The position numbers and the translations under genes were made by a program. DNA of 64,000 nt from Echinarachnius parma. Its lineage: Eukaryota; Echinodermata; Echinoidea; Clypeasteroida; Echinarachniidae. Below are positions 47,190-60,009 of this stretch, one piece after another. The stretch's first letter is position 1. Every line of letters starts with the position of its first letter. The notes under the pieces were generated by a model. The model did no database searches. It saw nothing but the letters and a program-made list of their open reading frames with translations, and was not told where the DNA came from. Location: positions 124,001 to 188,000 of the forward strand of contig JBAMJV010003340.1 in NCBI GenBank assembly GCA_037951105.1, given 5' to 3'.

Positions 47190-47900
47190 AAGGTATTTAT
47201 ATTATTTTGGCTTTAGCCCAGCTGCTCTAGGCGCATCTAGTATTTCAAGTAATAACTTCCTACCAGGTACTTATTTACTACACCTAGGTTGAGAGCAGCA
47301 AATGTGGATTTCTTAAAGTCATATATGCGTGGGTTAAAATGGGTAGTCAGCAAAACCCAACTTGCACTCCACCGTAATCTCCCGAGGTAAACTCACGATG
47401 TGTGTTGGATCGATCGAAGAGCTGTAAACCGGAATATCTGAACACGGGCCTTCATATGAAATTGCATGCAGCACACAGCTGGTAGCAATTATGTATAGAG
47501 CGATAAGGTAGTCGAACCGTTCGAGGCAATACAGCGCTGATAAGCTGATAAGCGGCACTTTGATGTGCTCGGTCGAGCGTGTTGGGTAATACTTTCGCTC
47601 GTAAACATCTCTGATTGCGACCATGATTCGACTAGTACAAGAAGTACCTCGTTGGTAAAACAAACATTCCGAATGCGACTATTGTCGACTCGGTCGCTCG
47701 GAACTGGGACAGTTTGCGATCGCTACTTATAATTGAGCAAAGGGGGATTACGTACCGTGCGTAAAAGTGCGCAATATGGATTCGCGCGTCTGATATACCG
47801 GTCTGAATTGCCTTTAAGTTCTTTGCTGAAGGACAGCTGGGAATCAAACCATAACCCTCATACTGAAAGACAAAGTCCTGAACTGTTATACCAGGACACT
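47190..47900 (-). mobile_element. tRNA-derived SINE, second family, interrupted
   Basis: The 3' half lies at about 47190-47319 ('tactacacctaggttgagag'). The 5' half with tRNA-like head lies at about 47814-47900 (minus strand: GGTATAACAGTTCAGGAC and ATGGTTTGATTCCCAGC). A foreign segment separates the halves. Confidence 0.7.
47320..47813 (-). other. CpG-rich insertion in a SINE, with an ORF of unknown origin
   Basis: The insertion is bordered by CTTAAAGT on the left and CTTTAAGT on the right, an 8-bp near-duplication. No terminal inverted repeats are visible. It is richer in CG dinucleotides than its surroundings. On the minus strand an ATG at 47624 opens 96 codons starting MVAIRDVYERKYYPTRSTEH, with a hydrophobic middle (IALYIIATSCVLHAI) and ending KLGFADYPF. 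The frame is not recognisable. It could be a fragment of a cellular gene carried by a transposon, or a GC-rich MITE with a chance ORF. Confidence 0.4.
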
Positions 47901-47904
47901 TCTA

Positions 47905-49020
47905 ACCACAAAACTTCTATACCATGACAGTGAAGTGATAGTGAAGCGATGGCAATAGCTACTGACAATACTAATGAACACTTCTAATTGATGAAACACC
48001 CCGTTCACATCGATCACCCGCTAATGAGTCAACACCACACATGAGTACAGTATCCAGGGACCCATAAATCAACTTCAGGAAGCCTTATTCATGAAAGGGT
48101 AACAATTAATCAAGTTTAATGTTATTCATTCCCCCATGAGCACTTACAGAAGGCTATGAGGTCATTTGCCCGAATAACAACCTGCAAATCATTAACAAAA
48201 AATTAATTTCATCTTTTGTATTGTTGTATTCTATGTATTCTCACATTCATTTTATATTAGTTATTCAATTGAAACAAGACTAATTAACCCCCTTGACTAT
48301 GGGAACCGGGTGGGTTGTGTACAAAGTCTATAGGGATTTCAGAAACTCGAAGGGAACGGGTTAATAAATATGGTTTGATGACATAATAGTTGATTGAAAT
48401 AATTAATAAGCTGGTTGTTTTTAACTGTTTCAAAAGAACTTTTAATTCATCAGCTCACTTTATACTTACGATAAGAATAACGAATTGTAAAAAATTAAAT
48501 TAGATTAAAAAAATTAAAACCAAAATCAATAAATCTAAATAAATACATTTGAAATTAAATCAAATAATCCATTAAAACAACTCATCAGCTTGTTGTTCTG
48601 ACCTTTTGCTTAAGAATGATTAATTCATCAGCCTGCTTATTTAGGTATAACTTTGTCGAGGCATGATGTTGCACAAAGGATTATCTCTAATTACACTTAT
48701 CATATCAAGTTTACTTAAAAGCTTTCATCTTTCCAAAAAAAATACAGCGTCACTAACTGACTGTAGGGGGCAGAAAATAAATTAATAAAATATGGGCTAT
48801 TCCCGACCAAATCAACATTCATTTAACCCATCGCCTGCGGAAGCATAGTGAATCATGTATAAACTCTATGAGAAAGATGTCATCTAGGCGGCAACTGATG
48901 TACAAAGTGATGCATACAGACTCATGGCACCACTACACTACACAAGAGCCACCTTACGGCTCAGCGTATCAAATTTATTATAACTAGAAATGAATCACAG
49001 AGCTGGTACTAATTAGGCCC
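47905..49020. other. Intronic stretch; one micro-repeat
   Basis: AT-rich sequence with no exon. At 48284-48364 there is a TTAACCCCC...GGGTTAA repeat that is the inverse of 54432-54511 at high identity. Confidence 0.5.
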
Positions 49021-49026
49021 ATTAGC

Positions 49027-49790
<764 letters not shown>

Positions 49791-49869
49791 TCCCCTTCCC
49801 CTTACCCTTGCCATAAGGAAGCTCCAAACCACCTAATGGGTCTTGAGGATCTCAGCATTAACCCTTGAA

Positions 49870-51135
49870 GTACTGTCCTGAGAAAATGTAATGTGCATGT
49901 GGCTGTATGCTTTACACTTTAATACACTGTTTGGTAACCAGGGCTAAATAACCAGAACATAATTTACTCTACAAATTACAAATTGTACAAAATACAAATT
50001 GTATTAACTATTAACCCTAAAAGGGTAATTGATTCTAATACACACTTTGCATACCAGCAGTAACTAGGGGCTAACAAGCTCAATGTCAGGAGAGGGACAT
50101 GAAGATAACATTTAACCCTTTAACACTTAAGTTATGTCAAGGCCATTCAGTTATCATACCCTAGATGTCTAATCATAGCATACAACTCACTGGCTAAACA
50201 GTTCATACCATCTAGGATACTGCGGGTAAGGCATCATTTTTCTTGCGGTTTTCCTGTGGTTTTCCTCTTTAATTTGGGTTTGTTTAAAAATGCTGCCAGT
50301 CTTTGGTTAAATATTTCTAAACGAAGCTGCCTAGCTGGCTCCCCACTAATCTACTTCCAGGCCATTAAAGTCAGCATGTTTGTAATTTGTGTCAGTCAGT
50401 TAGCACCGTGTTTGCAAGTTTGCTCCATAAAATGTCAGAACAGCAAATGCAGCTTCTATTTCTGACTATGTTTAGTATCTTTGATAAAAGCCTGTACACA
50501 GTGCACAAACAAACAGTTTCATTAAAATATCTAATTGAATTGCAGAAAATTTATTTGTTTGTAAAAAAGGTGCCCCCCAAAACACTTTTTTAAAGATATT
50601 GTTGTGTTGTTTTGGTTTAGGATACAGTCTGTCGCACATCTGAACAGTTGTGCAATATATTGACCGGGGTACCAAGCTATCAACTTGTGCTACAGCTAGG
50701 CATGTATAAATGCACATAAAAATGGTTAATGTGCTTTGCTTACTATCTCTCAAGAAAATAGGCAAACACATCCAAACACTCAAAGGGTTCCTATTGAGAT
50801 TCTGAAATCACCATACCCCACCTGTGGCCGAGAGCACAATCATAACCCAGGACCAGCCCTAGTTCCACAGAGGTTATTCTAGCATATTGACATCGATAAT
50901 GCTAATTACCATGGTTAATGTCGCTGGTCCGTAATCGGGTCCCTGGGCCCTGGTTCTCATAAGCTATCGTTTAAAGTTTATAAAATGCAGAAATTCGCAT
51001 TATTAAGCTGAAAAGCTGAATATGCATGGACTCAAAAACGAGTTGATGAAAGCTTTCATAATAGGCAAAATTCAAAATAATTCTACCAACAAATTAAAAA
51101 ACATATCTATGCAGTCCAAAAAGGCTGTAATATGC
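49870..51135. other. Intronic stretch without recognised features
   Basis: No array or inverted-repeat element is evident. This quieter DNA lies immediately downstream (minus-strand sense) of the exon at 51140-51209. Confidence 0.45.
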
Positions 51136-51139
51136 ATAC

Positions 51140-51209
51140 CTTTACGCTGGTGAATAGCTTTCAGCTGTTTGACAAGTTCTCCTTTAATTATGGTGTCTAC
51201 AGCAGATAT
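51140..51209 (-). CDS. Internal exon of the large minus-strand gene
   Basis: On the minus strand a strong acceptor (tctttatttgatttacag) is followed by 70 open bases in phase 0 and the donor AAAG|gtatgcat. It reads ISAVDTIIKGELVK at the start and AIHQRK at the end, leaving one G that forms Gly with the next exon at 17468-17511. Composition and splice sites make this one of the two most convincing coding segments in the window. The intron that follows would be about 33.6 kb if no exon is missed in between. The protein is not recognised. Confidence 0.62.
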
Positions 51210-51965
51210 CTGTAAATCAAATAAAGAGTAATATCATAATCCATTCAATTGACACAAAACATATGTTCTCATCAAAATTATTCATACAAAAATGAATTTA
51301 AGACAATCATTAAAACACGAAAAAGTAAATATACTTTGCTGATGGGTCATTTTCTTACAAGACAACAAATTTGTTGAGCAAATCTAAGACAACTGTTCTT
51401 AAACAAATATTTCTTAAAACATTCTGATTGGAATCTTAATCCATGAGTTCTGATGACAGCAATAATTCACAATTCACTTCCTCTTTGATGAAGGATAAGC
51501 AAATTATCTCAAATAAACAAAATTATAAAAAAGGGTGTGGCGATTTTCAAACTATTGCATTTTGTGATCTAGCTGGAATCTTAATTTTGAAGGGAAAATA
51601 AAACATTTAATTTCATGATATATTGCTGATTATGAATATAAGATGACTGAATTAAGAGCATGTGTCTTCCAATAATCTTTATAATCAGATACTTTAGAAA
51701 TGTTACAAGCATATAAACTTTGATGTCTGGGTATGCATACATATCACCATACAATCAGCATGCATACGTAAGTCATGCAATTGATTGAAAAGTGTTACAA
51801 TGTATGAATCTTTGGGTATTACAAGATATGTGTGTGAACAAAATAATTTGTCCATAATCCATTTCTCCCTACTCTTTCACTGGCAAACATATTCAAAGAA
51901 AAATTAATAAATATGATTGAATGTATGAATATAACATGAAACACTGGAGTGATCAATCAGTAGAT

Positions 51966-52072
51966 TCAGAACAGCAAAAGTAATTACTGAGCGCATTTCA
52001 ACCAATCAGATTTGTCACATGATCTGACTTGCAATAAATTGCAACTTTACAATCGATTGCAACTCTTTGAGC
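51966..52072. mobile_element. Truncated copy of the CAATCGATTGTAAAG MITE
   Basis: 'atttcaaccaatcagatttg', 'acatgatctgactt' and 'actttacaatcgattgca' match the right half of 31213-31382. The left end is missing. Confidence 0.7.
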
Positions 52073-52124
52073 AACACCCGCCTGGTATGCAAAGTGTTCA
52101 GTTGTTAAATGGGAAACAATGCTC

Positions 52125-52250
52125 TCTCTTTGCCTCATCTTGTTCATCCCCTCCTCTTCTCCTTCCTCCTCCCTCTCCTCCCTCTTCTCCCTCCTAGCTC
52201 CTCCTCCCCTCCCCCTCCTTTCCTCCTCCTCCTCCACTCCTACTTCCCCA
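52125..52250. repeat. Polypyrimidine tract (CTCCTC-rich)
   Basis: About 110 bp are almost purely C and T on the plus strand. ORFs on either strand are low-complexity. Confidence 0.9.
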
Positions 52251-52404
52251 TTTCCACGTCTGAGTTGAAAATGGCTATATATTTCACTATTTGAGGGGAA
52301 TCAATTTTGTTACTCCGTCTCACTTAACTGGAGCATTCAGAAGTTTGACATTACAAATCACCTGGTATGCTAAGTGTTCAATTGGTTAGGATGGCCTGCA
52401 CTCT

Positions 52405-52950
52405 GCAGTGGCATTCACAGGATTTCTGTGAGTAGAGGGGCTGCATGGGCCATGCAATAAGTTCACCAAAATGCATAAGATATACACAAACAAAATGATG
52501 AACACTTATGTTTGGCAATTTACCTTTGTCAGATACAAGTTACCCGTTATCACAAATATCCCCCATCTAATTCAACCATGGGAAAATAAAAAAATATATT
52601 TTCGGGGCTACTTTTGGCGCTAGCGCAAATCAAATTAGACCTCTGACAAACATTTTATATAGAACTCTATGTCAAATTATACAGGGACTGGTTTGTTTGT
52701 TTGTTTGATATTGTTGTTGTTTTTGTGTGTGTTTGTGTTTGTGTGTTTTTTTTGTTTTTTTTTTTGTTTGTTTTTTTTTTTTGGGGGGGGGGGGGGCTCT
52801 TTTTGGCATTTTGGGGGCTATAACTCCCTGAGTCCCCTGTTTATTTATTTTCACTAATTACCCAACTAGTAGAACCAAACCACAAGGGGGGCCATGAACC
52901 CCTAGCTGGCACCCCTTTGATTTTGGAACATGCGACTGATCCGCCAGTGA
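52405..52950. repeat. Possible hAT-like remnant with T-run and G-run
   Basis: 'cagtggcattcacagg' near 52406 faces 'gatccgccagtg' near 52950, resembling CAGTGGCGGATC-type ends. No target duplication matches. Inside are GTTT/TTTG runs and a G-run at 52783-52796 with 'gggggctat' phrases. Confidence 0.35.
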
Positions 52951-53129
52951 GCTATATATGCCTGGCATCCAAAGCGCCACATTCCAACCCTAACTGGCGT
53001 GTCAATTTCAATAATTGCAATTGACTTGTCAGAGAAAAAAGCCGGCTAGGCAGGCTATGCGGTAGAGCCTGACTCGGTATAAATACTGCAACAGTAGAGC
53101 CTCACTTGTTATAGAAATCGGTGACGGTA

Positions 53130-53600
53130 AAGTGGCAAGGTGTTTGAAAGGTCTTGCATAGCGTGAATGTATACCTCTATATTTAACAGTTCAGACTTTA
53201 TCAATTATCAACCTATGAAGCACACCCAGCCCTGATTGGTTGATATAACATTCAAAATTAGCTCTGCCCAGTAGCCCATGGGCCACAAAATATCACTTAG
53301 GGACACATTTTACAGACCCAATGACAACAAAACGTATCAGATTTGGCAAATTTTTTCTTTGTTTGGGGGCAGTTGATTCTCATTTCAGGCCACCCTAAAT
53401 TTGAAAGGTCTTGATTTTAGTTGTTACCAAGAAAAGTATCCATTTAGAGCCCTGTAGTAAAGGTATATCTATAATATAATAAGGTACTTGTTTTAAATGC
53501 CAATAACTTGGGTGTTCAAAGGTCTCACATAGCGTGAAAGTGTGACTATATTTATACACTGTAGGCACTTCATCGGGTGTCGAGTACACAAACATTAAGT
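53130..53600. repeat. Direct repeat around 'aaaggtcttgcatagcgtga'
   Basis: Segments near 53142-53220 and 53512-53600 share 'aaaggtct', 'catagcgtgaa' and a following 'ctatatttata' block at about 370 bp spacing. Confidence 0.55.
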
Positions 53601-54803
53601 GTAAACTTAGAGGGTACCATGCGTCACAAAGACTTACATGTATAACGTAGCCCCTAAAAGAGGGTGATTTATTTGGGTACAGTATCATTTACCACTTGTA
53701 TTGATTATTGAATGGTATACATGTAGCCTACTTGTATGACATACACTTTTCATTGATCCAAGCCATTAACATATCTAGTTCAGGTACCAACAGGTTAATG
53801 TGACACCAAACATGAATAGTAATCTATTAACCTTATGACCATGGGTAATGGGGTAATATGACAGGACCAGGAGTGTCACATTGTGACAACATGGGTGCGA
53901 TTAAAGACTCCCAAGTCCCAATATTATTATTAATACCAACCTGCTGTCTTCAAGATTTCCACAGTTTCTTTGTTTTGTGCCATCTACACTGTCAATCCCG
54001 TTTCCAGTCAACAAAACTCTATGAAATCATGATTTTAATTGCTGGACAAGGCTACAATGAAAACAAGGGTATTACTAGCCCCGTTCGTCCTTCTTCTTGT
54101 AAATTATACCCCTCGAGATCTCCCCATCTTAAAACGTTAATGTGAGAATGTCAAGAGGATCAAATACATATATCACTTAACAGCGAACAAATGTCACACA
54201 TTCATCCCCACTGGGATGGGCAGATCAGCTGTCATCGATGATATGCGTACATGAACTATGTACTACTTTGCAATTTTGCTCATTACTCGGTCATGTAAAA
54301 TCCATTTATCATGAACTTTTCACACATTACTTAGTGAACATATCAGATCACAAACAAAATGCATATGTTATTCACCATTCATCACTTTTTGCACATGTTA
54401 ACAAAGTTATTATATCCCTTCAAGCACAGATTTAACCCATTCCCTACAAGTTTCTGATATCCTCATAGACTTTGTACACAACCCACCCGGTGCCTGTAGT
54501 CAAGGGGTTAACACAACATATATCTGAATTTGAATGCATTATCCTTCCTTCCTTCAATGTCGCATTCTTCTACACTGGGATGGGCCGATCAGCTGTCACC
54601 GATGATAAATACATGTACTTACTCTACAATGGCATCTCATTGAGATAACTCTTCTCTTCTAATCAACTCACCTACTGGCAGATTGAACACAAGAAAAGAG
54701 AAATGTATATCTTTAAATACACTAACTTACTTTAGTGTCACATAATTTGTTTCACCGAGAGTTGGGCTGATCAGCTGACATTGATGACAGTACACTGCTA
54801 TGC

Positions 54804-55055
54804 CAGGGCTTGACAATAGCACTTGCCCGGTTGCCCGGGGCAAGTAAACGTTGATGCTTGGCAAGTAACATTTCATAAATGGCCTAATTTAGTTGCCCAA
54901 TCAGGCAACTAAATGATTGGTCAATTATGAGAGAATAATGTAATTCCTTAGGTTTATTAAAATCTCATCTAGAAGTAAGTGGGCAAGTAAAATTTCTGTT
55001 CAGGCAAATATAATTTGAAAAGTTATGTTTTTACTTGCCCGAAAGAGTCAGTAAG
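54804..55055. mobile_element. Unclassified insertion rich in 'ttgcccgggcaagtaa'
   Basis: The insertion carries repeated opposed copies of TTGCCCG and GGCAAGTAA, including cttgcccggttgcccggggc. It also has a central palindrome 'tagttgcccaatcaggcaacta'-like (54891-54912). It interrupts the array after a unit start. No coding frame or clear target duplication is seen. Confidence 0.5.
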
Positions 55056-55938
55056 GACAAAAGTTAGTGTGGAGGCTTAGCTATGCAATCTAAGTAAGAT
55101 AGTAAGTAACTCATCTCCAATCAGCTCATCTACGTATATCTGCACCTTATCTAATCAATATATATATGTATGTTGATTTAAGCACAGATTTAACACAAAA
55201 TATATCTGCCTTGAAATGCATTATCCTTCCTCCAATGTCACATTCTTTCACCCTGGGATGGGCTGATCAGCTGTCATCAATGATAGTTACACACTTACTC
55301 TACAAAGGGAGATAGAGAATAACTCTTCTCAAATCAACTGGCATAATAATGGCACCTGACCAAAGCATCGTGTTGGTTTGAGTGCAGATTTAGATATTTG
55401 CCCTAAATGCATTATCCTTCCTTCAATGTCACATTCTTTCACCCTGGGATGAGGTGATCAGCTGTCATCAATGATAGTTACACACTTACTCTATGTAATG
55501 CCATCTAAGGAAGATAGTAAATAACTCTTCTCAAAGCAACTCGCATATATATATTGGCTGGCACCTGACCAAAACATCATGTTGGTTTACATGCAGATAT
55601 AATGCAAGATAATAGATGTCTTTCTTTTCCTTGCTTCAATATCACAACATTTTTTCACCCTTGGATAGGCTGATCAGCCATGCAATATTAGCAATCTTAG
55701 TAAGATAGAAAATTACTCTTCTCAAATCGGATCACCTACTCTCAACTTATCAAAGCATTGCATAAGTGCAGATTTAATACCAGATATTAAGCAAATACAT
55801 GTATCTGCCTTTAAATGCATTAACCCGGTAATGCATGCTTCAATGTCGTAAAGAAATTTCACCCTGGGACTGGCTGATATCAGCCGTCATTAATGATAGT
55901 CTGCGAAGAGATATTAGCAATCTTAGTACGATAGTTAA

Positions 55939-56467
55939 CCCTTTTACCACGGCAATAGATATACTGCTTCAATAGCTATATACGAGATTATTTTACGGAC
56001 CGGTCAAGTTACCCCACTGAGCGCGCACAAAAGAACCGATCGATATCTGGTTGACCATGGCATTGTATTCGCTTCTATTCAACCTAGCGTGAGTTCGCTG
56101 GTCAAGTAGTTCACACAATAGAGGCGATCGATATGCATAGTATAGGGTAAGCGAAGTGAAATTCTGTCCGAAAACTATGATTCTGGCTTGTATGTGTTTG
56201 TATACGAATATCCTGAAATTAGACTTGTGTATTACCATGATAAAATTGTAATAAAACTATAATCACGCAACTAGAGTCGGGGAACTTGATATACATATAG
56301 CCAAGGGTTCAATCTTTGTATTCAGCCAAATTAGATTGTACTTACAAGGTGCATACATGTATGTTCATGCAATTAATATAGCCCTTGCTCGGAACCGAGA
56401 AATCTCGGTTCTTGATATGAGTAGGCGCAAAGGGGACCGAGAATTCTCGGTCCCCGTAGTGATCGGG
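55939..56467. mobile_element. TTAA-flanked element (9), CCC...GGG ends
   Basis: TTAA at 55935-55938 and 56468-56471 encloses CCCTTTTACCACGG at the left and the inverse of CCCGATCACTACGG at the right. The flanks rejoin to gatagTTAAtaactc, matching the host unit. CCC...GGG next to TTAA is reminiscent of piggyBac termini. Just inside the right end are two perfect palindromes, AACCGAGAAATCTCGGTT-like and GGACCGAGAATTCTCGGTCC. Confidence 0.85.
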
Positions 56468-57044
56468 TTAATAACTCTTCTCCAATCAGCTCGCCCATTT
56501 GCACCTGACCAAGACATTATACAGTGCAGATAAGTGCGGATTTCATCAAAATAAAAAGATGTGACATTTACCTTGCTTCAATGTAACAGCAGTCTTGAAC
56601 CCCGGTATGGGATGATCAGCTGTCACTGATGATAGTTACTCTGCTTTGCAATCTTAGTAAGATAGAAAATAACTCTTTTCAAAGTAACTGACATGTTGGC
56701 ACCAGACCAAAGCATTATATACGTTCCTTCAATGTCGGATCATTCTTTAACCGTGGGATGGGCTGATCAGCTGTCATCAATGATAGTTACTCTGCTTTGC
56801 AATCTCAGTAAGATAGTAAATAACTCTACTCCAAACAGTTCACCCTTTTCCATCTCACCTAGAACCAAAGTACTTGTATTCTATGTGATGAACACATGAA
56901 AGCTTTATTATGTGCAGAGTTGTGTAATAACAAATTTATCCGCAGTATGTATGCTCATAGTCTTACTAGACCAATCTTCCCGTACATAATGGGGGTAGCT
57001 ATGGGCTAGCACACGTTTTATTCTTGACAATCAAAACACTTGTC

Positions 57045-57570
57045 TGATCCACACAGAAAGTGCAGACATACATTTTTCCCAAGCCCGCCTTCACTGCACT
57101 CAGCACACAAGAAATTGTTTTGCATTGAACACTGGGGCTACTTTGTTATTTTCAAAGGCTCATTTCAGCAATTTGGGGACTATAGTTTGGCCCAATTAGC
57201 CCCCTTGTATCCGATTCTGATCCATACAGCAAAAAGTGCAGAAGTCACACAAAATCAAAATCGAGAGCAGTTGAGATGTGGATCACAGGAAAGGTTAGCA
57301 AACGGTTAAGACAGAAAACAAATACTGAACAACATTATTTTTGAAGGGATGGGGCTACTTTTTAAAACAAGCTTGTGCGCACCAAAAGTGCACAATGAAA
57401 TTACGGTTTGGGGGGGGGGGGGGTGATGGGGGGGGGGGGGGGGGGGCTAATTCACCCCAACCCCCTTGTATTCCATTCTGATACAAACTGTAAAAAGTGC
57501 AGAAGTCACAGAGAATCAAATCAGAGAGCAGTTGAGATGTGGATCACAGGAAAGGTTAGCAAGGGGTTAA
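57045..57570. repeat. Duplicated 'gagcagttgagatgtggatc' block and G-runs
   Basis: About 100 bp at 57215-57310 recur at 57470-57570 with few changes ('cacaggaaaggttagcaa'), and a shorter fragment lies at 57045. G-runs at 57410-57423 and 57428-57446 lie between. Confidence 0.75.
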
Positions 57571-57619
57571 GTGTCTTTTTTTATAATTTTGTCAAACAAT
57601 CCAAAAAAAAATTCAATTT

Positions 57620-59090
57620 GTGCTTTGACCTGGAGGTACAAGTACACCAGTTACTGCCTTGTCCAATCAGAGGGCGGGAATTGATGTTTGCACTTCTTAT
57701 ACCCTCTTGTCGCTATTTATTTGGAACAGTGTTCCTTGAGTGGTGAATATGAGAATAAAACTGGAGAGAAGGAGGGATACCAACTTGGCAAGATCAGTTT
57801 TTTTTATATTTTATGCAGTAATATAAATTCTCCATTCTGTAACTGTTTATCTATGTTGTTTCATTTTAAATTGACTTTGGAGGTACAGGTACACCAGTTA
57901 CTGCCTGGTCCAATCAGAGGATGGGAATTGATGTTCGTACTTCTTATACCATCTTGTCACTGTTTATTTGGAACAGTGTTCCTAGAGTGGTGAATATGAG
58001 AATAAAACTGGAGAGAGGAAGGGATACTAAACTTGGCCGGAAGGCTTCTCTTCATTAATGCAGGAAAATTCATATTCTCCATTCCGTAAACTTTTTAAAA
58101 TCTTATCTTGGTTAAATGAAGAAAAGGAAGAAAATACTGCTGAAAACTGCTTGTCTACTGAAAAATCACCTGTGTAATAACTTGAGACTCAGTAGGAGCC
58201 TAGCTCTCAATCCTAGACCCTGTTTACAGTGAGAAAAAGGCAGGGCCGGGCCAGGCCCGGGCCAGGCCGCGGCCGAGTTGGCCCCGCAATTTTGTGCGTT
58301 TACAGTGCGAGGCCAGGCCGCGGCCTACATTGTAACCTTCCAATATTTTGTCGTAGTGGCGCTCTGCATGTAAACAAACGATTATTTTGGGGGGCGCGCC
58401 GGGGGTCACAGTGTAGATCCGGTCGCGCGCGCGCGGGATATTTCCAATGAATCTTTTCCCCAATTCCCTATGTTTATGCATGTTAAATGCACGGCGAACT
58501 TTCCAATATCACAGCTGACACTTGGCTTGACACACCGAAGAAAATACCATGAAAGCGTGGGTTCGATTGTTATGGTACGGCGTCATTATCCTATGACGTA
58601 ATGATCCTTTCACTTCCGGGGTAACAGTTGGCCCCGCAATTGGCCGCGCAATTGGCCCCGGTGCGTTTACAGTGAGAAAAGGCCGGGCCAGGCCGAGGCC
58701 GAGACTACCTCCAGAGCTGGTCCAAATGCGCGGCCAGTTTGGCCTCGCAATTGGCCGCGCAATTGGCCCCGGTGCGTTTACAGTGCGGGGCCAGGCCGCG
58801 GCCTGGCCGCGGCCTGGCCTGGCCTTTTGCTCACTGTAAACGGGGTCCTAGTAGGATTTTCTTCAGGGCAAAAGTGTTAAAATTGACTTTTGAAGTTCAG
58901 GTACACCAGTTACTGACTCGTCCAATTAGGGGGTTGGGAATTGATGTTTGCACTTCTTATACCCACTTGTCATTGTTTATTGGGAACAGTGTTCATTGAT
59001 CAGTGATTGAAAGAATAGAATTTGAGAGTGGGAGGGATACTGAACTTGGTCGGAAAGCTTCTCTACATTTACACAGTAATAATCAAATTG
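57620..59090. repeat. Three tandem units of about 240 bp, split by the Harbinger-like element
   Basis: Units beginning 'gaggtacaggtacaccagtt' lie near 57632, 57879 and 58893. Each contains 'gggaattgatgtttgcactt', 'ggaacagtgttcc' and 'gggatactaaacttgg'. The third unit follows the element at 58216-58847. Confidence 0.85.
58216..58847. mobile_element. GC-rich Harbinger-like element, copy 2
   Basis: The sequence is nearly identical to 2228-2979 and has the same ends, with GACCCTGTTTACAG at the left (one change). CTA flanks both sides (58213-58215 and 58848-58850). Relative to copy 1 about 120 bp are missing after CAGCTG, removing the small ORF remnant. High identity between copies 56 kb apart indicates recent activity. 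Confidence 0.85.
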
Positions 59091-59558
59091 TCTGTTCCGC
59101 AAATTCTCTCCATCCTTAGTTTTTACTGTTCAAATGGGATTCAATTGAATTGTAATTGAAATTTGTTTTAATTGGTCAGACAGTTAACAAGGCAACGGTA
59201 AATTAATTGTTAATGTTGTTTCTATCCTATGGAACTTTCTAAATGTTGTCCCTATCTCCTTTCCATCTCCTTATCTCTTATGTATATCTCTCTCTCTCTT
59301 TATAATCTATGGTCTCACCTGATTTAACTTAACACATTACCTACAAATATGTAGTGTACCATGTATCAACTCAATGGGAATATTCACATTAAATAGCAGA
59401 CAGGTTTAATAATATGAACACAATCTTTTTGAAGAGACTTTATCATAAGATTATCATTATTATCATACTACATGGCTCATCAATAGACTGACGCTCTGGC
59501 CCAGTAATAACATCCTGACAAGACACCTTACAGATCATGGTCATCTTCCGCTTCTTAA

Positions 59559-60003
59559 AGGACATACAGCGTCTAGATGGCCTAATTTTCACAATTCGGC
59601 TGTTTATACGTTATTATTCCTGAAGAAAAGGAATTTTGCAGTCATTTCTCAGTAAATCAATCAATTTTGGGTTAAATAGTAAATATATAATTGTCCTGGG
59701 AACGCCCCTTTTAAATCGCAAAACTGTGACGTCATCTAAAGAACGGACTACTGAACTAAATTCTGTAGATGACGCGTCATGACGTAAGCCAATGTATTGT
59801 CAATCACGTGTCAATCGCGGCTGCCGACTCTGGACCCTAAAAGTGGGTGGGGCGTAAACTGGCTCCTAAATGAGATTTGGCATCAGAAAATTAGTCTTAA
59901 ATCACTACTGTGTATATTTTCATGGAGTTTTTTTCGGCAGACCTATTTTACAAGTCATCAACTATGGAATAAGGGCCAAAGTACATTGTATTCTTTAGGT
60001 CCT
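59559..60003. mobile_element. TTAA-flanked non-autonomous DNA element (10)
   Basis: The left end is AGGACATACAGCGTCTAGAT. The right end is the inverse of AGGACCTAAAGAATACAAT. TTAA lies at 59555-59558 and 60004-60007. The centre holds 'gtgacgtcatcta' facing 'tagatgacgcgtcatgacgt'. No transposase. Confidence 0.8.
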
Positions 60004-60009
60004 TTAAGT

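Larger units (their letters stand above)
54190..56850. repeat. Diverged tandem array with two insertions
   Basis: The phrase 'gggatgggctgatcagctgt' with 'catcaatgatagttac' recurs near 54216, 54580, 54765, 55256, 55448, 55664, 55866, 56608 and 56756. Each is followed by 'agtaagatagtaaataactc' and 'tctcaaatcaactcg'. The normal unit is about 190 bp. Insertions lie at 54804-55055 and 55939-56467. A TTAACCC...GGGTTAA micro-repeat lies at 54432-54511. Confidence 0.85.

Noticed and set aside
47190-47900. Solo LTR inserted in the SINE
   Set aside because: The inserted segment does not begin TG and end CA, and its border duplication is about 8 bp, unlike the 4-6 bp of LTR elements.
53620-53690. 16-bp exon between an acceptor-like ctcttttag and a donor-like gtaagtct (minus strand)
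   Set aside because: It is too short to support by sequence alone, and part of the surrounding stretch is a direct repeat.
53858-54145. 95-codon plus-strand ORF
   Set aside because: No splice context or recognisable domain. Alternative frames across the same stretch are equally uninformative.
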